From Frankia torreyi (lineage in GTDB: Bacteria > Actinomycetota > Actinomycetes > Frankiales > Frankiaceae), in the NCBI RefSeq assembly GCF_000948395.1, contig NZ_JYFN01000029.1, positions 1-61,606 of the forward strand: a DNA stretch of 61,606 nucleotides, written 5' to 3'. How positions within the stretch are numbered: the first letter of the stretch is position 1; each line of letters begins with the position of its first letter. Positions 34,670 to 42,927 of the stretch are shown in pieces. The notes under the pieces are model-generated. The model was not told where the DNA came from. It ran no database searches and was given only the letters and a program-made list of their open reading frames with translations. The translations under genes and the position numbers were made by a program.

Positions 34670-37600
34670 GTGCGTAAGGTTCTGGTCGCAAATCGCAGTG
34701 AGATAGCCGTCCGCGTCTTCCGAGCCGCACAGGAACTAGGGCTGCGCACCGTCGCGGTCTACACGCCGGAGGACGTCTCCGCGCTGCACCGGACGAAGGC
34801 GTCCGAAGCCTACGAGCTCGGCGGGCCGGGCCATCCGGTGCGGGGCTACCTCGACATCGACGCGCTGCTCACGGTGGCCAAGCAGGCGGAGGCGGACGCG
34901 CTGCACCCCGGCTACGGCTTCCTGTCGGAATCGGCGGTGCTGGCCGAGGCGTGCGCGGCGGCGGGCGTGACCTTCGTCGGCCCGCCGCCGGCGGTGCTGC
35001 GGCTGACGGGAGACAAGGTCGCCGCGCGCGACGCGGCGATGGCGGCCGGGCTGCCGGTGCTGCGCGCGTCGGCGCCGCTGCCGGACGGGCAGGGCGCGGC
35101 GCAGGCGGCCGAGGAGGTCGGGTTCCCGCTGTTCGTGAAGGCCTCGGCGGGCGGCGGCGGGCGGGGCCTGCGCCGGGTGGAGCGGGCGGCGGACCTCGCC
35201 GACGCGGTGGCCAGCGCCTCCCGGGAGGCCGCGGCGGCGTTCGGCGACGGGACCGTGTTCCTGGAGCAGGCGGTGGATCGCCCCCGCCACATCGAGGTGC
35301 AGGTCTTCGCCGACTCCTACGGCAACATCATCCACCTGTTCGAGCGGGACTGCTCGGTGCAGCGCCGCCATCAGAAGGTCGTCGAGATCGCCCCGGCCCC
35401 GATGCTGGACGAGGCGATCCGGGCGAGCATCTGCGCGGACGCGGTTCGCTTCGCCCGGCACGTCGGCTACGTCAACGCCGGCACCGTCGAGTTCCTCCTC
35501 GGCGCCGACGGCCGGTACACGTTCATGGAGATGAACCCGCGCATCCAGGTCGAGCACACGGTCACCGAGGAGGTCACCGGCGTCGACCTTGTCGCGGCCC
35601 AGCTCCGCATCGCCGACGGGGAGAGCCTCGCCGACCTCAATCTCGGCCAGGAGCAGATCACGCTGCGTGGCACCGCGATCCAGTGCCGGGTCACCACGGA
35701 GGACCCGGCGGACGGCTTCCGGCCCGACACCGGGACGATCAGCTTCTACCAGTCCCCGGGTGGCCCCGGCGTCCGCCTCGACGGCGCGACCTACGCCGGC
35801 GCGGAGATCAGCCCCTACTTCGACTCGTTGCTGGTGAAGCTGACCGCGCGGGGCAGCACGCTGGAGAAGGCGGCTCGGCGGGCGCGCCGGGCGCTCAACG
35901 AGTTCCGGGTCCGCGGTGTCCGGACCAACATCGACTTCCTGGGGCGGGTGCTGACCGACCCCGACTTCCTCGCCGGCGGGGTGACGACGTCGTTCATCGA
36001 CGAGCGCCCGGAGCTGCTCCTGCCCGGCCGGGGCACCGACCAGACCAGCCGGACGCTCGCCCGCCTCGCCGAGAGCACCGTCAACGGGTTCCGGCGACCG
36101 GCGACCGCCCTGGTCGACCCGCGCTCCCGGCTGCCCGAGCTGCCGCTGCTGCCCGACGGTCAGGGGGTGCCGATCGGCCCCGGCTCGCCCGCCTGCCTCG
36201 GGGCCGGGGCCGGGGCCGCCGGCGTCCAGGGGTTGCCCGGCGCGGGCGTCGCCGGCGTCGGGGTGCCCGCCGGCTCGCGGCAGCTGCTCACCGAGCTCGG
36301 CCCCGCCGGCTGGGCGGCGCGGCTGCGAGCCCAGGAGGCGCTGGCCGTCACCGACACCACCCTGCGTGACGCCCACCAGTCGTTGCTGGCCACCCGGCTG
36401 CGCAGCTTCGACATCCTCGCGGCGGCGCCGTCGTTCGCCGCCCTGACGCCGAACCTGCTCAGCCTGGAGGCGTGGGGCGGGGCGACGTACGACGTGGCGC
36501 TGCGGTTCCTGGCCGAGGACCCGTGGGAGCGGCTCGCGGCGCTGCGGTCCACCGCGCCGAACCAGTGCCTGCAGATGCTGCTGCGCGGCCGCAACGCGGT
36601 CGGCTACACGCCGTACCCGGACGACGTGGTGCGGGCGTTCGTCGCCGAGGCCGCCGCGACCGGCGTCGACATCTTCCGGATCTTCGACGCGCTTAACGAC
36701 ATGGAACAGATGCGCCCGGCGATCGAGGCGGTCCTGGAGACCGGCACGGCGATCGCCGAGGGCACCCTGTGCTACACCGGCGACCTGTCCGACCCCGGCG
36801 AGCAGATCTACACCCTCGACTACTACCTGCGTCTCGCCGAGCGGCTCGTCGCCGCCGGCGTGCACGTGCTGGCGATCAAGGACATGGCCGGGCTGCTGCG
36901 TCCCGCCGCGGCGGCGACGCTGGTCACCGCTCTGCGTGAGCGGTTCGACCTGCCCGTCCATCTGCACACCCACGACACCGCCGGCGGCCAGCTCGCCACC
37001 CTGCTCGCCGCGTCCGCGGCCGGGGTGGACGCCGTCGACGCCGCCGCCGCGCCGATGTCCGGGGGCACCAGCCAGGTGAACATGTCGGCGCTGGTCGCCG
37101 CGACCGACCACACCCCGCGGGCGACGGGGATCGCGCTGTCGGCGCTGTCGTCGATGGAGGCCTACTGGGAGGCGGTGCGCGACCTGTACGCGCCGTTCGA
37201 GGCGGGCCTGCGGGCGCCGACCGGGGCGGTGTACCGGCACGAGATCCCCGGCGGGCAGCTCACCAACCTGCGCCAGCAGGCGATCGCGCTGGGGCTCGGG
37301 GAGCGCTGGCCGGCCGTGCAGGAGGCGTACGCGGTCGCCAACGAGCTGCTCGGCAAGCCGATCAAGGTGACGCCGACCAGCAAGGTCGTCGGCGATCTGG
37401 CGCTGTTCCTCGTCGGTGGCGGGGTGGACGTCGCCACACTGCGGGAGCATCCGGAGCGCTTCGACCTGCCCGCGAGCGTGCTGGGCTACCTCGCCGGGGA
37501 GCTCGGCACGCCGCCGGCCGGGTTCGCCGAGCCGTTCCGGGAGCGGGCGCTGGCCGGCCGCCACCCGGCGCCCCCGTCCGCCGACCTCGACCCCGCCGAC

Positions 37601-38158
37601 GCCGCCGAGCTCGCCGTCCCCGGCGCCCGGCGCCGCGCGGCGCTGTCCCGACTGCTGTTCCCCGGCCCGTGGAAGGACTACCTGGCCGCCGCCGACAGCT
37701 ACGGCGACTCCTCGCTGGTCCCGACGGAGGCCTACCTGTACGGGCTGCGGCCGGGCGCGCCGGTGGCCGTCACGCTGGAGCCCGGCGTCGAGATCATCAT
37801 CGAGCTGGAGACGCTGTCCGAGCCGGACGACGCCGCCATGCGAACCCTCTACCTGCGGGTCAACGGCCAGCCCCGCCCGGTCCGGGTCCGCGACAACTCC
37901 ATCACGGCGACGACGGCCTCGGCGCGGCGCGCCGACCCGGCGGACGCGAACCAGATCGGTGCCGGGCTGCCCGGCATCGTCACCTTCACCGTCGCCGCCG
38001 GGGACGCCATCACCCAGGGCCAGAAGCTCGCGGTGGTCGAGGCGATGAAGATGGAGGCCGCCGTGACCAGCCCCGTCGCCGGCACCGTCGGCGAGCTCGT
38101 CCGCGCCAGCGGCGACTCCGTCGAGGTCGGCGACCTCCTGCTCGTCGTCCGCCCCTGA
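34670..38158 (+). CDS. pyc: Pyruvate carboxylase
   Basis: This anaplerotic biotin enzyme makes oxaloacetate from pyruvate, bicarbonate and ATP. The 1162-aa chain carries all domains. Biotin carboxylase is at about 1-450 (VRKVLVANRSEIAVRVFRAAQE, ASAGGGGRGLR, FMEMNPRIQVEHTVTEEV). The carboxyltransferase is at about 560-850 (DTTLRDAHQSLLATRLR, FDALNDMEQM, HTHDTAGGQ). A PYC/OADA domain follows, then a C-terminal biotinyl domain with the lysine in VVEAMKMEAAV. A Gly/Ala-rich linker at about 510-550 joins the first two parts. GTG 34670 is preferred because GAGGAG precedes it. The gene is monocistronic and ends before a strong hairpin. Confidence 0.96.
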   Translation: MRKVLVANRSEIAVRVFRAAQELGLRTVAVYTPEDVSALHRTKASEAYELGGPGHPVRGYLDIDALLTVAKQAEADALHPGYGFLSESAVLAEACAAAGVTFVGPPPAVLRLTGDKVAARDAAMAAGLPVLRASAPLPDGQGAAQAAEEVGFPLFVKASAGGGGRGLRRVERAADLADAVASASREAAAAFGDGTVFLEQAVDRPRHIEVQVFADSYGNIIHLFERDCSVQRRHQKVVEIAPAPMLDEAIRASICADAVRFARHVGYVNAGTVEFLLGADGRYTFMEMNPRIQVEHTVTEEVTGVDLVAAQLRIADGESLADLNLGQEQITLRGTAIQCRVTTEDPADGFRPDTGTISFYQSPGGPGVRLDGATYAGAEISPYFDSLLVKLTARGSTLEKAARRARRALNEFRVRGVRTNIDFLGRVLTDPDFLAGGVTTSFIDERPELLLPGRGTDQTSRTLARLAESTVNGFRRPATALVDPRSRLPELPLLPDGQGVPIGPGSPACLGAGAGAAGVQGLPGAGVAGVGVPAGSRQLLTELGPAGWAARLRAQEALAVTDTTLRDAHQSLLATRLRSFDILAAAPSFAALTPNLLSLEAWGGATYDVALRFLAEDPWERLAALRSTAPNQCLQMLLRGRNAVGYTPYPDDVVRAFVAEAAATGVDIFRIFDALNDMEQMRPAIEAVLETGTAIAEGTLCYTGDLSDPGEQIYTLDYYLRLAERLVAAGVHVLAIKDMAGLLRPAAAATLVTALRERFDLPVHLHTHDTAGGQLATLLAASAAGVDAVDAAAAPMSGGTSQVNMSALVAATDHTPRATGIALSALSSMEAYWEAVRDLYAPFEAGLRAPTGAVYRHEIPGGQLTNLRQQAIALGLGERWPAVQEAYAVANELLGKPIKVTPTSKVVGDLALFLVGGGVDVATLREHPERFDLPASVLGYLAGELGTPPAGFAEPFRERALAGRHPAPPSADLDPADAAELAVPGARRRAALSRLLFPGPWKDYLAAADSYGDSSLVPTEAYLYGLRPGAPVAVTLEPGVEIIIELETLSEPDDAAMRTLYLRVNGQPRPVRVRDNSITATTASARRADPADANQIGAGLPGIVTFTVAAGDAITQGQKLAVVEAMKMEAAVTSPVAGTVGELVRASGDSVEVGDLLLVVRP

Positions 38159-38180
38159 TCAGAGGGCTCTCGACTTCGCA

Positions 38181-38223
38181 CCCGCAGGGCCCGCCGCGCG
38201 ATCCCGGCGGCGGGCCCTGCGGG
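38181..38223. terminator. Bidirectional hairpin terminator after pyc
   Basis: CCCGCAGGGCCCGCCG (38181-38196) pairs perfectly with 38208-38223, leaving an 11-base loop. It lies between the convergent ends of pyc and the GT2-GtrA gene. It has no T-tract, as is common in high-GC actinobacteria. Confidence 0.8.
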
Positions 38224-38235
38224 TCGGGTCCGGCC

Positions 38236-39639
38236 TCACCGGGCCCCGGGCGTCGCCGGGCGCGGGCGGAACACCCAGGCCCGCAGCAGCAGGAACCGGA
38301 TGACGGTGGACAGCAGGTTCGCCAGCACGAGGACCGTGACCTCCAGGCCGCGGCCGGGATGGTCGCTCGCCGCGTGCAGCGTCGCGAGCGAGCCGCTGGT
38401 CAGCCCCAGCCCGATGGCGAACACCACCAGACCCTGCAGGTGGTGGCGGCCGGCCTGGGCCGCACCGGAGAGCCCGAAGGTGAGCCGCCGGTTCGCCGCC
38501 GTGTTCGCCACCGCGGTGATGAGCAGCGCCAACAGGTTCGCCGCCTGCGCGCCGGTGGCCGTCCGCAGCAGGACGAACAGCACCAGGTAGGCCAGGGTGC
38601 TGGCCACGCCGATGACGGCGAAGCGGACGAGCTGACCCGGCAGCCCCCGCGGCACTCCCGGCACCTGCACCCCTCCCGCCGCCCCGCCGCTACCGTCCAT
38701 GCCGCCGCCGTTCACGCCGCTACCGTCCCCGCCGTTACCGTCCCCGCCGCCGCCGGCGAGGCCGGCCGCGGCGGTCAGCGGGCCGCGGCCGAACTCCCGG
38801 CGCAGCTCGGCCAGCGGCAGCGCCCCGGTACCCAGCGCCCGTAGCAGCCGGACGACCCCCTTGAGGTCCGCGATCGCCGTGTTGAGCACGTCGACGCGGC
38901 TGTCCGGATCGTCGATCCAGTCGACGGGCACCTCGTGGATGCGCATCCCGGCCCGCTCGGCGAGGACGAGCAGCTCGGTGTCGAAGAACCAGCCGGTGTC
39001 CTCCACCAGGGGCAGCAGCGCCGCGGCGGCGTCGGCCCGGATCGCCTTGAAGCCGCACTGCGCGTCGGAGAACCGGGCGGCGAGCGTCCCGCGCAGGATC
39101 AGGTTGTAGCAGCGGGAGATCACCTCCCGGCGTGGCCCGCGCACGACCCGGGAGGTGCGGGCGAGCCGGGTGCCGATCGCGAGGTCCGAATGCCCGCTGA
39201 TCAACGGCGCGACCAGCGGCAGCAGCGCGGCGAGGTCGGTCGACAGATCGACGTCCATGTAGGCGAGCACCGGCGCGGGCGACATCGCCCAGGCCGCGCG
39301 CAGCGCCCGGCCGCGGCCCTTCGCGTCGAGATGCACCGTGCGCACCCCGGGCAGCTCCTCCGCCAGCGCCAGCGCGATCCCGAGAGTGCCGTCGGTGCTG
39401 GCGTTGTCGGCGATCGTGAGCTGGAACGGGTAGGGGAACGTGTCGCGCAGGTGCGCGTGCAGCCGCCGCACGCAGGGGGCGAGGTCGTCCTCCTCGTTGT
39501 AGACCGGGATGACGACATCGAGCACCGGGCGGGGTCGGCCATCGTCCTCCACCGCCGTGCTGGCGTGCGTCTGCTCCACGGGAACGCGCTGCGTGGGGGC
39601 ACCGGTTCCGGTCGCCGAGGAAGGCATCCACGTCGTCAT
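38236..39639 (-). CDS. GT2 glycosyltransferase fused to GtrA-like membrane domain
   Basis: The 467-aa protein joins two domains. A DPM1-type GT2 domain has LDVVIPVYNEEDDLAPCVRRL, DNASTDGTLGIA, LAYMDVDLSTDLAALLPLV and CGFKAIRADAAAALLP. The C-terminal GtrA domain has four membrane helices (LVRFAVIGVASTLAYLVLFVLL through TVIRFLLLRAWVFRP). A Gly/Asp/Asn-rich linker separates them. Such proteins transfer a sugar from a nucleotide donor to polyprenyl phosphate and help flip it for envelope glycosylation. ATG 39639 follows GAGGAG closely. Four 11-bp TGTG repeats lie 25-68 bp upstream. Confidence 0.93.
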   Translation of the reverse strand: MTTWMPSSATGTGAPTQRVPVEQTHASTAVEDDGRPRPVLDVVIPVYNEEDDLAPCVRRLHAHLRDTFPYPFQLTIADNASTDGTLGIALALAEELPGVRTVHLDAKGRGRALRAAWAMSPAPVLAYMDVDLSTDLAALLPLVAPLISGHSDLAIGTRLARTSRVVRGPRREVISRCYNLILRGTLAARFSDAQCGFKAIRADAAAALLPLVEDTGWFFDTELLVLAERAGMRIHEVPVDWIDDPDSRVDVLNTAIADLKGVVRLLRALGTGALPLAELRREFGRGPLTAAAGLAGGGGDGNGGDGSGVNGGGMDGSGGAAGGVQVPGVPRGLPGQLVRFAVIGVASTLAYLVLFVLLRTATGAQAANLLALLITAVANTAANRRLTFGLSGAAQAGRHHLQGLVVFAIGLGLTSGSLATLHAASDHPGRGLEVTVLVLANLLSTVIRFLLLRAWVFRPRPATPGAR

Positions 39640-39663
39640 GCTCCTCACTCTCGGTCGGCGAGC

Positions 39664-39707
39664 TGTGTCACCCGTGTGCCCATGCTGTGTGCCGCCTGTG
39701 AGACTCC
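39664..39707. promoter_or_regulatory. Four 11-bp TGTG direct repeats upstream of GT2-GtrA gene
   Basis: Units begin at 39664, 39675, 39686 and 39697, each exactly 11 bp apart: TGTGTCACCCG, TGTGCCCATGC, TGTGTGCCGCC and TGTGAGACTCC. An 11-bp direct-repeat period is the usual footprint of OmpR/PhoP-type regulators. The same repeat with the same period lies upstream of the GT39 gene and of the OmpR-type regulator gene, always in the same orientation relative to the gene it precedes. Confidence 0.7.
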
Positions 39708-39772
39708 AGCCTTCGCCCTGAGCAGAGCCGTCGGCACCCCCACCAGAGTGGCGCACCACGCCCGGACACCGC

Positions 39773-40045
39773 GTGCCGCGGCCGGAGCCACTTCCGTCGA
39801 CCTATAGTGATCGTGTAGCCTTCGAACGCATCACCGTCGATCCCGAGCGTATGGGCGGCCTTCCCTGCATTCGTGGCCTGCGAGTGACGGTAGGTGCGGT
39901 CATCGGGCAGCTGGCGGCCGGTAGATCCATCGGCGAGGTCCTTGTGGACTATCCCTACCTTGAGCACGCCGATGTTCTGGCCGCGCTGGCCTATGCGGCG
40001 GCGGCGGTCAGCGAACGAGAGCTACCACTGGCCACTTCGGCGTGA
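39773..40045 (+). CDS. DUF433 antitoxin-like protein
   Basis: This protein of about 90 aa matches DUF433: RITVDPERMGGLPCIRGLRVTVGAVIGQLAAGRSIGEVLVDYPYLEHADVLAALAYAAAAVSERELPL. DUF433 proteins usually precede a DUF5615 PIN-like toxin and act as its antitoxin. The start is probably GTG 39773, or a later codon near VAFERITVD. The stop overlaps the start of a toxin remnant by 4 bp, the normal arrangement for such pairs. The antitoxin frame itself looks intact. Confidence 0.85.
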   Translation: MPRPEPLPSTYSDRVAFERITVDPERMGGLPCIRGLRVTVGAVIGQLAAGRSIGEVLVDYPYLEHADVLAALAYAAAAVSERELPLATSA

Positions 40046-40261
40046 AGTTCCTCATCGACGCGAATCTGTCTCCTCGCGTCGCGGTGAGGCTTCGCGAGGG
40101 TGGTTACCCGGTCAGTCACGTCATCGATTCTTCTTCTTGCGAACCTTCCGCTTCTTGCGAACCTTCCGCGGGTTGCCGATGATCTGTGGGCCGGCGCGAT
40201 TGTGACGATCGTCCGCGATCGGATGCGCGTGCGCCCGCTGCCCTTCCGCCCGGTGGATTGA
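40042..40261 (+). pseudogene. Decayed DUF5615 PIN-like toxin
   Basis: GTG 40042 opens a frame reading VKFLIDANLSPRVAVRLREGGYPVSHVID, the classic N-terminus of DUF5615 PIN-like toxins with its catalytic aspartate. The frame then enters two tandem 18-bp units, CTTCTTGCGAACCTTCCG (40133-40150 and 40151-40168), and stops at 40180-40182. A second frame from 40181 reads LWAGAIVTIVRDRMRVRPLPF and stops at 40259-40261, resembling the family's C-terminus. About half of a normal toxin of 110 aa or so is missing and the two ends are out of frame. The toxin is therefore most likely dead. Confidence 0.75.
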
Positions 40262-40330
40262 ATCTTCGTGCTCCGAATGTGGGCGCCTTGTCGGGTATCT
40301 GCCGCGACGCGGCGAAAGCCTGACCGGCGA

Positions 40331-40376
40331 CGGCCGTGTGCTCCGGGCCTGGGGGAGGGCCCGGAGCGCACGGCCG
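40331..40376. terminator. Hairpin terminator after GT39 operon
   Basis: A 19-bp arm at 40331-40349 (CGGCCGTGTGCTCCGGGCC) pairs with 40358-40376 with one mismatch and an 8-base loop. It lies just downstream of the minus-strand GT39 stop and separates it from the toxin remnant. No T-tract is present. Confidence 0.75.
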
Positions 40377-40395
40377 GTCTGGTGATGACGACGGA

Positions 40396-42840
40396 TCAGG
40401 TGGTGCGGGTGGTGGTGGTGGCGGCGGAGGTGCCGGTGCTCGCCTTGGGGGCGGTCAGGTCGTAGAGGGTGACCCCGCCGACCGTCTTCTCGGTGAAGGT
40501 CTCCGTCACCCAGGTGGCGATCGCCTGCGAGGAGTTGCTGCCGCCGTTGGCCTGGCCGAAGCCGCCGCCACCGATGAAGTAGTGAATCTTTCCTTCGGTC
40601 ACGTACTTCTTGAACTGCGCCAGGGTCGGCGACGGGTCGCTGCCGTTGAAGCCACCGATCGGCATGACCGGTTCGCGGGTCGCGAGCTGGTAGCCGGCGG
40701 CGCTGTTCGAGCCCACCGCGGCCGCGACCCAGGTGTAGGAGTCGGCGTCCTGCTTGAACAGCTTCACGATGGCGTCGCTCGGCTTCGCGGCGTCGAGCAG
40801 GCCGCCCATGCCGCCGCGCATGCCGCCCCGGCCCTGGGTGGTGCCCGGGCTGCCCGTCGCGCCGTTGCCGGTGCCGCCGCCGGTCGTGCCGCCGGGGAAT
40901 CCGGGGAATCCGCCGGTCTGGCCGCCGCCGGGGAAGCCGCCCTGGCCGCCGCCTGGGAAGGTGCCGGTCTGGCCGCCGCCCGGGAAGGCGCCGCCTGCCT
41001 GGTTGCGGCCTGTGCCGCCCGGCTGGCCGTTCAGGCGGCGCATGAAGCCGCCCGGGCCGCCCGGGCCGCCGAAGCCGGCGCCGGCCGGGCCGGCCGAGGG
41101 GATCGAGCCGGTGTGCGGCGTTCCGGCGGTGGCCACCGCGTACGCGCCCGGACCGAGCAGGCCGGCGACGAGGGCCACCGCGGCGACCCCGATGGAGGCC
41201 CGGCGGGGCAGCCGGACGGTGGCGAGGAAGCCGAGCGTGGCGATGATGCCCGCGACCAGCACGGCGTAGCGAATCCACGGGTGCCAGTCGGCGGTGCGGT
41301 GCAGCAGCGTCCACGACCACGCGGTGGTCGCCGCGATCGTCGCCGCGCCGGCCAGCGCGGCGGCGGGGTGACGCCGGTGCCGCCACAGCAGGACGGCTCC
41401 CATGCCCACCAGGGCGCCGACCGCCGGGGCCAGGGCCACCGTGTAGTAGGCGTGGAAGATGCCCTTCATCTGGCTGAAGATGATCCCGGTGACGAGCAGC
41501 CAGCCACCCCAGAGTGCGAACGCGGCCCGCAGCCGGTCGGTGCGCGGTGCCCGTCGGGTGATCCACAGCCCGGCGACCAGCAGAATCAGCGCGGCCGGAA
41601 GCAGCCAGGAGATCTGACCGCCGACCTCCGAGCCGAACATCCGGGTCCAGCCGGTCGAGCCCCACATGCCGCCGCGCCCGCCGCCGGGGCCACCGCCGCC
41701 CGGGAACGGCATCCCGCCGGCGGCGCCGTTCGCCAGCCCGGCCGCACCGCCCGTGCCCGTGCCGCCGCCCGGCAGCGCCGCGGCCGCGCCGTTCTGGAGT
41801 AGGCCGAAGCCGCGGCGGCCGCCGGCTCCACCGCCGCCGACGCTGCCGGTCTCGTTGCCGGTGAGCCGGCCGAGCCCGTTGTAACCGAGGGTGAGCTCCA
41901 GCAGGCTGTTGTGCTGGGAGCCGCCGATGTACGGCCGCGACGAGTCGGGGACCAGTTCCACGATCGCGATGAACAGCCCGGCGGGGATCAGCAGGCCGAG
42001 GCCGCCGGCCAGCGTCTGGCGGACCCGGCGCCAGAACGACGTCGGCGCGCAGGCCAGGTAGACCAGCGCGAAGATCGGCACCACGACCAGCGCCTGCAGC
42101 AGCTTCGTCAGGAACGCGAAGCTGACGAACACGCCGGCCAGCACCATCCAGCGGGTGCTGGCCTGCTCCACCGCGCGCAGCGTCGCGTACGCGCCGGCGA
42201 CGAGCAGGAGAACCAGCAGCGCGTCCGGGTTGTTGAACCGGAACATCAGCGCCGCCACCGGGGTGAGCGCGAGCACCGCGCCGGCGAGCAGCCCCGCCCC
42301 GGCGGAAACCTGGCGGCGCACCGTCGCGTAGAGCAGCCCGACGGTGCCCACGCCCATCAACGCCTGCGGGACGAGCAGGCTCCACGAGTTCAACCCGAAG
42401 ATGCGGGCCGACAGCGCCATCACCCACAGGGAGGCCGGCGGCTTGTCGACGGTGATCGAGTTGCCGGCGTCCGAGGAGCCGTAGAAGAACGCCTTCCAGC
42501 TCACCGAGCCCGCCTGGACCGCAGCCGAATAGAAGGCGTTGGCCCAGCCCGAGGCGCTCAGGTCCCACAGATACAGCACGCCGGTGCCGACCAGCAGGAC
42601 GATCAGCGCCGGGCGGACCCAACGCGGGTCCGGCTCTGCGGCGGCGGGCGGTGCGGTGTCCTCGGTGGCGGGCCCGAGAACGGTGGGCGCGTCGTGGTCC
42701 GTCGGCGCGTCGTGGTCCGTCGGTGCAGCGGGGTCCGTCGGTGCAGCGGGGTCCGTCCTGCTCCACGGCAGCCGGCGACGGTGTCCCTGAGCGCGCCGAC
42801 CCCCGGCGTGCGGAATCGGGTCGGTGAGAGTGGGCGACAT
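40396..42840 (-). CDS. GT39/ArnT-like polyprenyl-phosphate glycosyltransferase
   Basis: The protein is about 814 aa, with 10-12 membrane helices and the GT39-family pattern. The first periplasmic loop has SITVDKPPASLWVMALSARIFG with the conserved aspartate and lysine, and the next region has FRFNNPDALLVLLLVAGAYA. Two long Gly/Pro-rich stretches interrupt it (GGGGAGGRRGFG and FPGGGQTGTFPGGGQGGFPGGGQ repeats). A C-terminal soluble domain (PVMPIGGFNGSDPSPTLAQFKKYVTEGKIHYFIGGGG) is typical of actinobacterial members. It transfers a lipid-linked sugar to an extracytoplasmic acceptor; the acceptor is unknown. It is the last gene of a regulator-kinase-glycosyltransferase run, but 11-bp repeats give it its own putative promoter. 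The N-terminus has TDPAAP/TDHDAP repeats. Confidence 0.92.
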   Translation of the reverse strand: MSPTLTDPIPHAGGRRAQGHRRRLPWSRTDPAAPTDPAAPTDHDAPTDHDAPTVLGPATEDTAPPAAAEPDPRWVRPALIVLLVGTGVLYLWDLSASGWANAFYSAAVQAGSVSWKAFFYGSSDAGNSITVDKPPASLWVMALSARIFGLNSWSLLVPQALMGVGTVGLLYATVRRQVSAGAGLLAGAVLALTPVAALMFRFNNPDALLVLLLVAGAYATLRAVEQASTRWMVLAGVFVSFAFLTKLLQALVVVPIFALVYLACAPTSFWRRVRQTLAGGLGLLIPAGLFIAIVELVPDSSRPYIGGSQHNSLLELTLGYNGLGRLTGNETGSVGGGGAGGRRGFGLLQNGAAAALPGGGTGTGGAAGLANGAAGGMPFPGGGGPGGGRGGMWGSTGWTRMFGSEVGGQISWLLPAALILLVAGLWITRRAPRTDRLRAAFALWGGWLLVTGIIFSQMKGIFHAYYTVALAPAVGALVGMGAVLLWRHRRHPAAALAGAATIAATTAWSWTLLHRTADWHPWIRYAVLVAGIIATLGFLATVRLPRRASIGVAAVALVAGLLGPGAYAVATAGTPHTGSIPSAGPAGAGFGGPGGPGGFMRRLNGQPGGTGRNQAGGAFPGGGQTGTFPGGGQGGFPGGGQTGGFPGFPGGTTGGGTGNGATGSPGTTQGRGGMRGGMGGLLDAAKPSDAIVKLFKQDADSYTWVAAAVGSNSAAGYQLATREPVMPIGGFNGSDPSPTLAQFKKYVTEGKIHYFIGGGGFGQANGGSNSSQAIATWVTETFTEKTVGGVTLYDLTAPKASTGTSAATTTTRTT

Positions 42841-42875
42841 AAGGGTCACCCTGGGCCATCGACCTTTCGAGTCCT

Positions 42876-42908
42876 TGTGCTCTGCCTGTGCGCAACCTGT
42901 GAAGCTCG
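42876..42908. promoter_or_regulatory. Three 11-bp TGTG direct repeats upstream of GT39 gene
   Basis: Units start at 42876, 42887 and 42898: TGTGCTCTGCC, TGTGCGCAACC and TGTGAAGCTCG. They lie 36-68 bp upstream of the GT39 start, in the 87-bp gap after the kinase stop. Spacing and orientation equal those of the repeats before the GT2-GtrA and regulator genes. Confidence 0.7.
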
Positions 42909-42927
42909 GCCTGGGGCCGTCTCCACC

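Noticed and set aside
34736-37564. A 942-codon open frame opposite pyruvate carboxylase
   Set aside because: It is the antisense of a full-length, well-conserved pyruvate carboxylase, with low-complexity composition and no recognised domain.
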